Made by a program: the position numbers and the translations under genes. A DNA stretch of 64,000 bases, taken from positions 62,001-126,000 of the forward strand of contig NZ_RQXW01000004.1 in assembly GCF_003957515.1 (NCBI RefSeq), given 5' to 3'. The notes beneath the pieces were generated by a model. The model worked only from the letters and a program-made list of their open reading frames with translations. It ran no database searches and was not told the DNA's origin. Of the stretch, positions 8,736-17,111 are shown in pieces (position 1 is the stretch's first letter; the number at the start of each line of letters is the position of its first letter). This DNA comes from Amphritea opalescens. Lineage in GTDB: Bacteria; Pseudomonadota; Gammaproteobacteria; Pseudomonadales; Balneatricaceae.

Positions 8736-8810
8736 TTGAACGAATGATCAAATTTTAACTTGAACATACGTTCAAAATCAAATAATCTAACTACCTGAAC
8801 AGTTGATCAA
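8736..8810. promoter_or_regulatory. Three TetR operator-like palindromes
   Basis: Three 16-bp sites share the pattern YTGAAC-N4-GWTCAA: TTGAACGAATGATCAA (8736-8751), TTGAACATACGTTCAA (8760-8775) and CTGAACAGTTGATCAA (8795-8810). They lie between the divergent TetR and AhpD-like genes, as expected for operators of the local repressor. Confidence 0.65.
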
Positions 8811-8863
8811 GTTGCTAGGCATCACTCTCTCATGCCAGCTAATAATCCCCAAGGACTCATACA

Positions 8864-9403
8864 ATGAATAATTTAAAAGTGCATACCCTCGAATCTGCTC
8901 CCGAAGGAAGCCAGCCACTGCTGCAAAACTCCATTAAAGCCTTTGGTTCGCTACCGAGTCTGCACGGCGTGATGGCAGAGTCTCCTGTCGTACTAGAAGC
9001 CTATCAAATGCTGCATAAGTGGTTTACCGAAAGCTCATTTGATGCCGACGAATTAACCGTTGTATGGCAGTCAATCAATGTAGAACATGAGTGCCATTAC
9101 TGTGTACCGGCCCATGCTGCCATTGCCAAGATGATGAAAGTGGATGATGCATTGACCGCTGCGCTACGTAATCGCCAACCGATGCCAAATGCTAAGCTAC
9201 AGGCACTTCACGATACAACCTTGTTGATCGTGCGTAATCGCGGCCAGATTGATGAAGCCGACGTTGCTGCTTTTTACGCGGCGGGTTATAGCCCTAAACA
9301 CCTGTTAGAAATCGTATTAGGTTTGTCACAAAAAATCATGAGCAACTATATCAACCATCTTGCTGACACCCCTCTGGATGAACGCTTCGCGGCCTTTGTA
9401 TAA
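8864..9403 (+). CDS. AhpD/carboxymuconolactone decarboxylase-like protein
   Basis: A 179-residue helical protein with the alkylhydroperoxidase motif E-x2-C-x2-C-x3-H: Glu74, Cys77, Cys80 and His84 (VEHECHYCVPAH). Proteins with this arrangement are thiol-dependent peroxidases or related redox enzymes, so a peroxide- or electrophile-detoxifying role under the divergent TetR repressor is reasonable. The start follows AAGGA with 8-base spacing. A strong bidirectional terminator lies 50 bases after the stop. Confidence 0.85.
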   Translation: MNNLKVHTLESAPEGSQPLLQNSIKAFGSLPSLHGVMAESPVVLEAYQMLHKWFTESSFDADELTVVWQSINVEHECHYCVPAHAAIAKMMKVDDALTAALRNRQPMPNAKLQALHDTTLLIVRNRGQIDEADVAAFYAAGYSPKHLLEIVLGLSQKIMSNYINHLADTPLDERFAAFV

Positions 9404-9455
9404 TCGTTCACGCTCGTTGGCCGCTTAAAACCCGCCGACGATAAACGACAGACCC

Positions 9456-9483
9456 AAAAAAGGCCGCATCATGCGGCCTTTTT
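9456..9483. terminator. Bidirectional rho-independent terminator
   Basis: Stem GGCCGC/GCGGCC (9462-9467 with 9473-9478), extendable on both sides, flanked by an A-run and a T-run. It serves the AhpD-like gene on the plus strand and the small minus-strand gene that ends at 9515. Confidence 0.9.
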
Positions 9484-9514
9484 GCTATATCGATCATGCT
9501 ATTCCAGCAGTATT

Positions 9515-9637
9515 TTACTTTTTACTGTCTTCGTTCATGAGCTTGCGTATTTTGATAAACGCCCAGATCATGGCGCCAGCCATAGCGGCAACACCTAGTA
9601 AACTAGGCCAAAGTGTTTCGAACGTATACGGATCCAT
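9515..9637 (-). CDS. Small single-pass membrane protein (40 aa)
   Basis: A 40-codon frame starting MDPYTFETLW, with a hydrophobic stretch (about residues 10-30, LLGVAAMAGAMIWAFI) followed by a basic-acidic tail ending in SKK. An AAGGTAA ribosome binding site is well placed before the ATG, and the gene ends just before the shared terminator. Both points support a real gene. The topology looks like a small subunit or regulator of a membrane complex, but no partner gene is adjacent and I do not recognise the family. Confidence 0.6.
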   Translation of the reverse strand: MDPYTFETLWPSLLGVAAMAGAMIWAFIKIRKLMNEDSKK

Positions 9638-10423
9638 AACAGTTACCTTTTTTGTGTTCCTATCTTGATACTGATATTACTCTCGATGTCGCAAGAGAAT
9701 ATTGATGTAACTCAATAAGTACTCCTATAACTCAAGATAGTCCCTACAACACAAAAATCAACGTTCATCGCCATCACACTCATACGCGATTCACTCAATC
9801 AGATATAACAAAGCTGTAGCCAGAAAACATGGCCTCTAAGACCAATTCCGGCCTGGCTTATTAGATAACAGGGTCGATAGACAAAGACCTGATATCACCC
9901 CTTTTATCTCATTAAAGCGTTTTCATAAGCGCTGGCTATCCCTACCCACGCGATAACAACGCAGATGCACCTCCTTTCAGATCTTTTCAACTCTTGTCGC
10001 CTCCTCTGCCTGATCTGCCTGATCTGCCTGATCTGCCTGATCTGCCTGATCTGCCTGATCTGCCTGATCTGCCTGGTGACAGGCTCTAGCATTTATCAAA
10101 ATATCTAATCAAATCGACAAAATAATAAAATTACCTATTAGTAATAACTTATGACACTTCATTATTAGATAACGATAGATAAAACCATTATAAATTCCGT
10201 TTTATATAGGAAAATACAATCACCGCACATTCAAAATAAATACATATAAATCAATAACTTAAATCCAAAAAGCCCATCATTAACAAACAGCTTAAAAATA
10301 ATTTAAAAAGTCTTTAAAAACATATAGTTAGCAATCATAAAACATCCTTATAAATTATTGATTAATCAATAATTGTTATATAATTATCTTAATAAGTTTT
10401 TAACGTCGATAAAAAAGGTATTG
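9638..10423. other. AT-rich gap with a minisatellite
   Basis: Nearly 800 bases without a convincing gene. The left part is ordinary in composition and contains the 9-bp tandem repeat described separately. From about 10085 to 10420 the sequence becomes strikingly AT-rich compared with the rest of the window, with many A-runs. This may be a promoter and leader region for the small gene at 10424, or a remnant of transferred DNA. A minus-strand frame through the repeat (9904-10092) is not supported. Confidence 0.5.
10006..10077. repeat. 9-bp minisatellite, eight units
   Basis: The unit CTGCCTGAT occurs seven times perfectly from 10006 and an eighth time with one change (CTGCCTGGT, 10069-10077). 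The unit is a multiple of three, so an overlapping frame would keep its phase when copy number changes. No good gene is seen across it. Confidence 0.9.
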
Positions 10424-10684
10424 ATGATGCAAGAGAGAGAAATTAAGCTTCTATTTAAAGCTGGAGTATTTGATTCCTGCCAAGCGGCACCCGTCTCTAT
10501 TGCCCGGGGTTGGCGCCTAAAATTCATCACAAAGCAGGGAGAGGTGCTGACCTTAGATCTGCAAAGATCCAGAAAAGAGCGAGAGTTCAAGAGTCTCGAT
10601 GGCGCAGCCGCCGTTGCACGGCGCATCGGCTTTGAATGGCTAAATGTGCAGATTGGCGATATGGAATGGCAAGAAAAGGTTTAG
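10424..10684 (+). CDS. Small hypothetical protein
   Basis: An 86-residue protein. AAAGG lies 5 bases before the ATG at 10424 (and 8 before a second ATG at 10427), so the upstream extension to 10373 is discarded. The pattern is one short beta/alpha domain: GWRLKFITKQGEVLTLDL, then a helix with SLDGAAAVARRIGFEWLNVQ. This resembles small partition- or replication-associated proteins found on plasmids and in accessory regions, but the similarity is weak and from memory. It follows an AT-rich stretch, which may hint at transfer. Confidence 0.55.
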   Translation: MMQEREIKLLFKAGVFDSCQAAPVSIARGWRLKFITKQGEVLTLDLQRSRKEREFKSLDGAAAVARRIGFEWLNVQIGDMEWQEKV

Positions 10685-10751
10685 CCTTGGCGAATAGCAG
10701 CAGCTATTAGCCAACAGAGACTATTCGAGGCGGCTGGAAGCTGAAATAAAA

Positions 10752-10775
10752 AAACGACCTATGATTAGGCCGTTT
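10752..10775. terminator. Terminator, strongest on the minus strand
   Basis: Stem AAACG-a-CCTA with TAGG-c-CGTTT (one A/C mismatch), loop TGAT. The A-run on the left gives a long U-run on the minus strand, so it should end the PMP3-like gene. It may also stop the small gene on the plus strand. Confidence 0.75.
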
Positions 10776-10849
10776 GATTCACTATGCAGTATTTTTAACC
10801 TTGATGAGAAAAAGCGGCCCCTCAAGATATTAAAGAGACGATCAGAGAA

Positions 10850-11041
10850 TTATTTATCCCTGATAGCCGCTTCTATTTTTTGATCGGTTTTGTATTGACT
10901 CAATGCATACACAGACCAGATAGCCGCCGGCAACCAACCAACTAGGGTTAATTGCAGCAACAGACAGATAATGCCGGCAATAGGCTTGCCTATGGTGAAA
11001 AATTGCAGCCATGGAAGCAGCAAAGCTAAGAGTAAACGCAT
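10850..11041 (-). CDS. YqaE/PMP3-family membrane proteolipid
   Basis: A 63-residue protein with two transmembrane helices (about 3-20 and 23-47) and the family's signature order: FFTIGKPIAGIICLLLQ, GWLPAAIWSVYAL, then a short polar tail. PMP3/YqaE proteins (UPF0057) are tiny inner-membrane proteins linked to membrane potential and stress; their bacterial role is not settled. AGGAGC precedes the ATG. It is close downstream of the isomerase/esterase/pdxH group but separated by 60 bases. Confidence 0.88.
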   Translation of the reverse strand: MRLLLALLLPWLQFFTIGKPIAGIICLLLQLTLVGWLPAAIWSVYALSQYKTDQKIEAAIRDK

Positions 11042-11102
11042 CTATAATGCTCCTTTGAGTGAGATAGTCATTTAAGTTTTAACCCTGACGATAGGCTTAG
11101 GC

Positions 11103-11570
11103 TTAGCCTAAACCATTCTGTAATTCAGCATCACTCGCATCACGAACACTCATCACTTCGACTTCGAAGTTGAGCGTCTGTCCGGCAAATGGATGATTCG
11201 CATCGATCGTCACCTCACCTTCCTCTTCATCGATGCTCATAATCGTCACCAGCTGTGGCTCACCATCTTCACCCTCTACCTGGCAGAGCATCCCTTCATG
11301 GATTCCCTCAAAGCCAGCAAAAGATTCGGCATCAATAATACTCACCTGCTCTTCATCGCGCTCACCATAACCTAATGCCGGTTCGATAGTGACCGTAAAG
11401 GTATCGCCTGCGGTACGCCCTTCCAGTGCTTGTTCTAACCCTGGGATAATATTGCCCTTGCCTTGAATATAAGGCAGAGGCTCGGCATCACGTGAACTAT
11501 CAACCACCTCTTGATCGGTATTGTAGAGGGCGTAATGGATTTCAACATAGCAGTTGTTACTAATATTCAT
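11103..11570 (-). CDS. SlyD-type FKBP peptidyl-prolyl isomerase
   Basis: A 155-residue isomerase with the FKBP core split by an insert-in-flap domain: an N-terminal FKBP part (about 1-70, PYIQGKGNIIPGLEQAL), an IF domain (about 70-125) and the returning FKBP strands (NHPFAGQTLNFEVEVMSV). This is the SlyD/FkpB layout, but the His-rich metal-binding tail of E. coli SlyD is missing, so a nickel-chaperone role is unlikely. The ATG directly follows the stop codon of the esterase gene (TAAATG), indicating translational coupling. Confidence 0.88.
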   Translation of the reverse strand: MNISNNCYVEIHYALYNTDQEVVDSSRDAEPLPYIQGKGNIIPGLEQALEGRTAGDTFTVTIEPALGYGERDEEQVSIIDAESFAGFEGIHEGMLCQVEGEDGEPQLVTIMSIDEEEGEVTIDANHPFAGQTLNFEVEVMSVRDASDAELQNGLG

Positions 11571-12254
11571 TTAAAGAGTGTCCATCGTTAATAGTGTTGT
11601 CAGCCATTCGCCGATCGCTTCAATCTCTTCTAGACAAAGACTATGATCAACCGGCCAGCTATGCCACTGGGGTTTATATGCCAACTGCTGTAACAGTTCA
11701 TTTGCCTGTTGCCCAAGAGAGATAGGCACAACATCATCGGCTGTGCCGTGGTGAATCGCAATCGGTAGCGCCTGATTCGCCTCACTACGATGCTGTTTAA
11801 TCAGCTCGGCAGTGGCAACATAGGTTGACAGTGTTAGTAGGCCCGCTAACCGCTGAGGAAAACACAGCGCCGCATGATAAGCCACCGCGCCGCCCTGAGA
11901 GAAACCCGCCAAAACGATTTTATCTGCGGCTACGCCTCGGGCGATCTCCCGTTCGATTAAGCGATTAATCTGGCTAACGGAATGCAGCAAACCTGCAACA
12001 TCGATCTTACGCTCCAGTGTCATTTCCAGAATGTCATACCATGCAGGCATCTCCCAGCCACCATTCACGGTAACCGGCTGTACCGGCGCATTTGGAAAGA
12101 CAAAGCGGACAGGTAATGCATCAGGCAAGTTTAATGCGGGAACCACCGCTTCAAAATCATGGCCGTCGGCGCCAAGCCCATGTAACCAGATAACACTCGC
12201 CATCGCCGTCTGTGTCGGTTCAACTTCGACACAGGATAATAGTTGTTCAGTCAT
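11571..12254 (-). CDS. Carboxylesterase/lysophospholipase-like alpha/beta hydrolase
   Basis: A 227-residue alpha/beta hydrolase of the EstB/phospholipase-carboxylesterase family. Visible landmarks are WLHGLGADGHDF (oxyanion loop), GFSQGGAVAY (nucleophile elbow with the catalytic Ser), GTADDVVP (catalytic Asp) and a C-terminal DHSLCLEE segment with the catalytic His. The family hydrolyses short-chain esters or lysophospholipids. It lies between pdxH (22-base gap) and the SlyD-type gene, to which it is directly joined, as part of one minus-strand unit. Confidence 0.88.
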   Translation of the reverse strand: MTEQLLSCVEVEPTQTAMASVIWLHGLGADGHDFEAVVPALNLPDALPVRFVFPNAPVQPVTVNGGWEMPAWYDILEMTLERKIDVAGLLHSVSQINRLIEREIARGVAADKIVLAGFSQGGAVAYHAALCFPQRLAGLLTLSTYVATAELIKQHRSEANQALPIAIHHGTADDVVPISLGQQANELLQQLAYKPQWHSWPVDHSLCLEEIEAIGEWLTTLLTMDTL

Positions 12255-12275
12255 TATAATAAAATCCTTTACCCT

Positions 12276-12929
12276 TTAAGGAGAGAGTCGATCTATCTGC
12301 CACTGTTCGTCCACTAGCGTATAGCTAAAACGGTCATGTAGTCGGCTTTCACGCCCCTGCCAAAATTCAAAATGAGTGGGTATTAAACGGTATCCGCCCC
12401 AACATTCAGGGTAAGGAATATCACCATCGGGGTGCCGTTGTTGTAGATCAATCACCGCTTGCTCAAGGCTTTCACGACTATCGATCACCGAACTCTGATG
12501 TGAAATGGCCGCACTAATCCGGCTACCCACCGGGCGTTCATTAAAATATTTACGGCCCTGTTCCGGTGATAATTTTTCTACCCGCCCCTGAATACGTATC
12601 TGCCGCTCGAGGCCATACCAATAAAACATCAGCTCGGCCTGAGGATTTTCCGCAAGCTGCTGCCCTTTATGACTACGATAATCGGTATACCAAGCAAAAC
12701 CATCCGCACCAAAGTGTTTCAACAGTACGATACGCGCAGAAGGCATCCCTGAAGCACCGGCCGTTGCCAGCGTCATCGATGTGGCATCATCGGGCCGATA
12801 TTCCGTTGCGGTTTGCATCCAATCAGCGAACTGCTGTACTGGATCGGCCGCTAGATCGGGCCGGTTAAGAGGTTGCGCCACATACTCTCGGCGCAGGGCT
12901 TTAAAATCACCCTGATCGGATTGACTCAT
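12276..12929 (-). CDS. pdxH: Pyridoxamine 5'-phosphate oxidase
   Basis: A 217-residue protein, the usual PdxH length. It has the FMN-binding core SARIVLLKHFGADGFAWY, YRSHKGQQLAENP, the FYWYGLERQIRIQGRVE strand and the C-terminal substrate-binding ESRLHDRF. The enzyme oxidises pyridoxine/pyridoxamine 5'-phosphate to pyridoxal 5'-phosphate, the last step of vitamin B6 synthesis and salvage, in the cytoplasm. It is the first gene of the leftward unit with the esterase and isomerase. The ATG has no strong Shine-Dalgarno. Confidence 0.95.
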   Translation of the reverse strand: MSQSDQGDFKALRREYVAQPLNRPDLAADPVQQFADWMQTATEYRPDDATSMTLATAGASGMPSARIVLLKHFGADGFAWYTDYRSHKGQQLAENPQAELMFYWYGLERQIRIQGRVEKLSPEQGRKYFNERPVGSRISAAISHQSSVIDSRESLEQAVIDLQQRHPDGDIPYPECWGGYRLIPTHFEFWQGRESRLHDRFSYTLVDEQWQIDRLSP

Positions 12930-13184
12930 AGATAACCTGACAACTCACATATTCTGATGGACTTATCTGCATGAAGGCCTGATGCCCTCACTCGCAGACG
13001 GTGTAAGTGCCTATAATACTTCACTATGGGTTCAACATCACGGAGATAGACGCGAAGCCTACTCCAGCTAACAAGGCTTAGCCGTCTCTCGGCAATAAAG
13101 GCGGCTATAAACATTTGGCTATGGGTTGAATGTCACAAATCTGGCATACTCTAGGTTCTGTTTTCAGCAACGGCTTATATCGCA

Positions 13185-13823
13185 ATGCATGGCACTCCTG
13201 AACAACTGATCGCTTGTCACGAATGTGATCTGCTGATGACACGGGTCGCAAACAAACCTAACGAAGATGTTATCTGTCCCCGCTGCCACGCCCGTATCTT
13301 TTACACCAGCATCAACAGCATTGAACGCTTACTCGCCCTTTCGGTCGCGGGTTTGATTTTGTTTATTCCGGCCAATATTTTTCCGATTCTCAGTTTGCAG
13401 GTATTTGGCCAGAGCCAGAGTGAGATTATTCTGCAAAGCGCCCTGTCACTCTTCGATGGCGGACTCGTGCTGGTCGCCCTGTTGATTCTACTCTTTGCCA
13501 TTGTGGTGCCCTTGTTTCAACAAGTGATCCTGTTTTATATCAGCTTTACCCTTCATTACCGCCGGGAGGGACGATTACTCCGTCAGGCAATGCATGCTTA
13601 TCAGCATCTGCGGGGCTGGGGTATGCTGGAGATCTTTATGCTTGGTGTGCTGATATCGATTATCAAGCTCAAGGATATTGCCGACCTTCATATTGGTTTG
13701 GGGCTATACAGCCTTGCCGCCCTGATTGTCGTCACAACCCTCAGCAGCGTCTTTTTTAATCCTCATCAGATCTGGCATCAGATCGATCTACGGCGGCAGA
13801 AGCGAGCGACTGATGACCGATAA
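13185..13823 (+). CDS. LetA/PqiA half-protein, N-terminal type
   Basis: A 212-residue PqiA-family membrane protein with an N-terminal zinc-ribbon-like pair (CHEC near residue 11 and CPRC near 33) and four hydrophobic helices. It corresponds to one half of E. coli LetA or PqiA, which are about 420 residues and contain two such modules in one chain. The second half is encoded by the next gene, which starts inside this one (11-base overlap). LetA drives lipid movement into the LetB tunnel. Two separate chains would have to pair here. Confidence 0.85.
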   Translation: MHGTPEQLIACHECDLLMTRVANKPNEDVICPRCHARIFYTSINSIERLLALSVAGLILFIPANIFPILSLQVFGQSQSEIILQSALSLFDGGLVLVALLILLFAIVVPLFQQVILFYISFTLHYRREGRLLRQAMHAYQHLRGWGMLEIFMLGVLISIIKLKDIADLHIGLGLYSLAALIVVTTLSSVFFNPHQIWHQIDLRRQKRATDDR

Positions 13824-14475
13824 ACCCCGTTTCAAAAGCGCCCGAGAGAGCGGTTACCTGCTCTGCATCGATTGTGAAAAGCTCCACCCCCTCAGTTTGG
13901 AAGGCGAGTTGTGCGATCGCTGTGGTGCCCGCTTGCACAGCCGGGTACCCAATTCGATGAACCTGAGCTGGGCCAGTTTGATTGCCGCCGTAATACTGTT
14001 TTTACCTGCCAACATGCTGCCTATTATGACATTCAAATCATTTGGTCAGGGAGAGCCGAGCACCATTTTAGGCGGCATTCTCCACCTATTAGATCAGGAT
14101 ATGCTGCTGATCGGTTTGGTGGTTCTCTTCGCCAGTATTGTCGTGCCGGTATTAAAAATTATCGCCATGACCATTTTATTATGTACAGTGCAGTTTCGGT
14201 TGCAGACAAACCTACGTCAAAAAACCCTGATGTTTCGAATCATCGAATGGATTGGCCGCTGGTCAATGCTGGATATCTTTGTCATTGGGATATTGGTGGC
14301 GCTGGTGCAATTGGGTAATATTGCCCATATTGAAGGCAACGATGGCGCCACAGCATTTGCCGTGGTGGTATTGTTAACGATGTTTTCGGCGATCATTTTT
14401 GATACTCGACTGATTTGGGATAACGGCGTTACGGATTTGCCATCCGATAACAGCGATGAAAAGGACACACCATGA
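13813..14475 (+). CDS. LetA/PqiA half-protein, C-terminal type
   Basis: A 220-residue PqiA-family protein with its own CIDC and CDRC zinc-ribbon pairs (near residues 18 and 35), then four hydrophobic helices containing the family's FLPANMLPIM motif. The start MTDKPRF at 13813 overlaps the end of the previous gene by 11 bases; the longer frame to 13726 is inside that gene and is rejected. It overlaps letB at its end (ATGA), so the three genes are translationally coupled. Likely the second half of an inner-membrane LetA that feeds LetB. Confidence 0.85.
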   Translation: MTDKPRFKSARESGYLLCIDCEKLHPLSLEGELCDRCGARLHSRVPNSMNLSWASLIAAVILFLPANMLPIMTFKSFGQGEPSTILGGILHLLDQDMLLIGLVVLFASIVVPVLKIIAMTILLCTVQFRLQTNLRQKTLMFRIIEWIGRWSMLDIFVIGILVALVQLGNIAHIEGNDGATAFAVVVLLTMFSAIIFDTRLIWDNGVTDLPSDNSDEKDTP

Positions 14476-17111
14476 GCACCCCTGAAGTTGATAACCCTGC
14501 AAAACCATTGATAAAACGCCACCGTGCGCCCTCAGTGGTATGGCTGCTGCCTTTTCTCGCGGCAATCATTGCCGGCTGGCTCGTGATCAAAAGCTACCAA
14601 GATGCCGGCATTATGATTGAGGTTCAGTTTGATACCGCGGAAGGGTTGGAAGCGGGTGTCACACGGGTTATGTACCGTGGGCTTCCTGCCGGCATGATCA
14701 AAACCCTGAAGCTCAATGAAGACCTCAAAAGCGTCACCGCCATGATCGAAATGGAGAAAGAGGCGGAAGAGATTCTCGTCGAAGGCAGCCGCTTCTGGCT
14801 AGTAAAACCGCAAATATCACTCAGTGGTGTCAAAGGCTTGGACACCCTGCTCTCCGGCTATTACATCGAACTGCAACCGGGGAAAGGCGAAGAACATTTC
14901 AGTTTTGTCGCTGATAATGAACCACCTCCGCCCTTAAAGAACCGCGAAGGGTTATATCTATCGCTACTGGCCGACTCCGCCCAATCCATTCAGCGGGGGG
15001 CAAAGGTCTACTATCGCCAGATAGAGGTAGGGGAAGTGATTAACTTTGGCCTAACCAATAATGCCGAACGAATCCGCATTGAACTGTATATCGAACCCGC
15101 CTACCGGCACCTGATTACCGACAGCACCCGTTTTTGGAACGCCAGTGGTGTCAGCCTCAAAGCTAACCTATCCCGTATTGATCTTCGCTTCGGCTCCTTA
15201 GCCTCCATTATTGCCGGAGGAATCAGTTTCTACACGCCTCCAGGGGATGAAAGCAAACTCACGCCAGAGCATAAGTTTCATCTGTTCGCCGATTTCGAGG
15301 CCGCCGAAGACGGTATTGTCGTCAATGTTCAATTCCCCGCGCGCACCAAGATACATAAAGGCACCGGAGTGGTCAGCGAAGGCATCCGCATCGGCCGCGT
15401 ACAGCGACTAGAACTGAGTGAAGACCTACAAACGCTCAATGCTCGACTGCTAATTGATCCCCGTGCTCGGCCCCTGTTACGCAGCGGCAGTCAGTTCTGG
15501 CTACCCGCCCCAAAACTCTCCCTTAACCGGTTACAAAATATCGGCGATCTCATCAAAGGAGCACCGATCGTACTACAACCGGGTACCGGCGAAACGCAAT
15601 TTGAGTTTACCGCCCTCGATAGCCCACCCGCGCACAGGCCGAGTATTAGTGGCTTGAATATCCGTTTAGAAAGCGATCGTTTAGGCTCCCTCGATCACGG
15701 TTCCCCCGTCATGTACCGGCAGATTCCGGTGGGCGAAGTGACCGGATATGAACTCAGCGCCAACGGACACAAGGTGCAAATTTTCGCCACCATTCAAGAC
15801 CGCTATGCCTCACTGGTCAAACATAACAGCCGCTTCTGGGAAGAGAGTGGCATCAAAGTCACTGCGGGCGTAGACGGGGTTGAACTCGATAGCGGCTCTC
15901 TCGACAGCGTCATCAATGGTGGTATCGCCTTTTTCACCCCGGATACCGAGGATCAAAAAGAGGTCTCACAGGAATACCAATTCCACCTGTTCCGCAACTT
16001 CGATAACGCCAGCCAACAGGGGCGACTACTCTACCGCGAGAACGCCGATAAGTTAGCACTTAGAGTCAAAGCTGACAGCCTTGGCTCTATAACCAGTGGC
16101 GCACCGGTGTTATACAAACAGCTCACGGTGGGAACCGTCAGCCATTATGCGTTGGCCGATGATGACAGCGTGATCATCCACCTGCTGATCGATAAACCCT
16201 ACCGCCACTTGGTGACCGATCAAAGCCGGTTCTGGAACGCCAGCGGTATCGATGCCAGCCTCAGCGCCCGCGGGGTTAAAATCCACAGTGAGTCTGTGCA
16301 AACGTTACTGCGCGGCGGTATCGCCTTTGCTAACCTCAATGATAATGGCCAGGCCGCCAAACCTCGCCAACTGTTTAAGCTCTACAATCAGCAACAGAAA
16401 GCCCTACAGGGCGGGCCTGATATCACCGTTACCTTCCCGCCGGGGCCCAACATTACCGTCGGCGCCAAGGTCTATTTCAAAGGTGTCGCGCTAGGTTCCG
16501 TAGAACAGGTACGCTTACTCGATAGTCAGGGCCGTGCAGAAACACACATTGCCCTCACACAAGAAGGTCGTTTATTGGCTCGCCAAGGTTCACGCTTCTG
16601 GATTGCCGCGCCCCGTATCAACCTGTCTGGGGTGGATTATCCAGAAACACTGATCGCCGGTAATCATATCGAAGCACTGCCCGGTGACGGCGCGCAACAA
16701 CTGAGCTTTACCGGATTAGCGGAAACCCCCACCGCACGTAACCTACCGGGCCTAAATATCGTTTTGGAAACAGCACAACTCGGGTCCATTGATATCAATA
16801 GTAAGATTTACTTCCGCGGGATGCCGGTCGGTTATGTCTCGGGCTATGCACTCAGCGAGGACAATCAAACCGTTAAACTCTTCGTCAATATTAAAGAGCG
16901 CTATCGTGCCTTAGTCACCAAAGCCAGTCAGTTCTGGAATATTGGTGGCATCGATGCCGAATTTGGGCTATTCAAGGGATTAAAAGTAGAAACAACTAAT
17001 CTAGAAAGCTTGGTTCAGGGAGGGATTGCCTTCAGCACCCCTGCCGATAATCTGCAGCCGGTCAGTTCAGGATTTGAGTTTGAACTGCATGAACAGGAGC
17101 CCGACCAGTGA
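14472..17111 (+). CDS. letB: LetB-type MCE lipid-transport tunnel protein
   Basis: An 879-residue protein with one N-terminal transmembrane helix (about residues 22-42) followed by seven MCE repeats. The repeats are recognisable by their x-GxVxY(R/K)-x-(I/V)-x-VG-x-V cores, for example MYRGLPAGMIKTL, YYRQIEVGEVINF, MYRQIPVGEVTGY and YFRGMPVGYVSGY. E. coli LetB (YebT) also has seven MCE domains and about 877 residues, whereas PqiB has three. LetB hexamers form a periplasm-spanning tunnel for lipids between the membranes. It overlaps both the LetA half-gene before it and the lipoprotein gene after it by 4 bases. Confidence 0.93.
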   Translation: MSTPEVDNPAKPLIKRHRAPSVVWLLPFLAAIIAGWLVIKSYQDAGIMIEVQFDTAEGLEAGVTRVMYRGLPAGMIKTLKLNEDLKSVTAMIEMEKEAEEILVEGSRFWLVKPQISLSGVKGLDTLLSGYYIELQPGKGEEHFSFVADNEPPPPLKNREGLYLSLLADSAQSIQRGAKVYYRQIEVGEVINFGLTNNAERIRIELYIEPAYRHLITDSTRFWNASGVSLKANLSRIDLRFGSLASIIAGGISFYTPPGDESKLTPEHKFHLFADFEAAEDGIVVNVQFPARTKIHKGTGVVSEGIRIGRVQRLELSEDLQTLNARLLIDPRARPLLRSGSQFWLPAPKLSLNRLQNIGDLIKGAPIVLQPGTGETQFEFTALDSPPAHRPSISGLNIRLESDRLGSLDHGSPVMYRQIPVGEVTGYELSANGHKVQIFATIQDRYASLVKHNSRFWEESGIKVTAGVDGVELDSGSLDSVINGGIAFFTPDTEDQKEVSQEYQFHLFRNFDNASQQGRLLYRENADKLALRVKADSLGSITSGAPVLYKQLTVGTVSHYALADDDSVIIHLLIDKPYRHLVTDQSRFWNASGIDASLSARGVKIHSESVQTLLRGGIAFANLNDNGQAAKPRQLFKLYNQQQKALQGGPDITVTFPPGPNITVGAKVYFKGVALGSVEQVRLLDSQGRAETHIALTQEGRLLARQGSRFWIAAPRINLSGVDYPETLIAGNHIEALPGDGAQQLSFTGLAETPTARNLPGLNIVLETAQLGSIDINSKIYFRGMPVGYVSGYALSEDNQTVKLFVNIKERYRALVTKASQFWNIGGIDAEFGLFKGLKVETTNLESLVQGGIAFSTPADNLQPVSSGFEFELHEQEPDQ

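Noticed and set aside
9904-10092. A minus-strand frame encoding a repeated Arg-Gln-Ile tripeptide
   Set aside because: The repeated tripeptide is only the translation of the 9-bp minisatellite; no ribosome binding site or conserved domain supports it.
12926-13114. A 62-codon minus-strand frame upstream of pdxH
   Set aside because: It overlaps the pdxH start, has no family resemblance and an Arg-rich random-looking composition, and lacks a ribosome binding site.
13185-14475. Frameshifted single letA gene
   Set aside because: Each half has its own start, zinc-ribbon pair and complete set of helices, and the 11-base overlap looks like normal translational coupling rather than a sequencing error.
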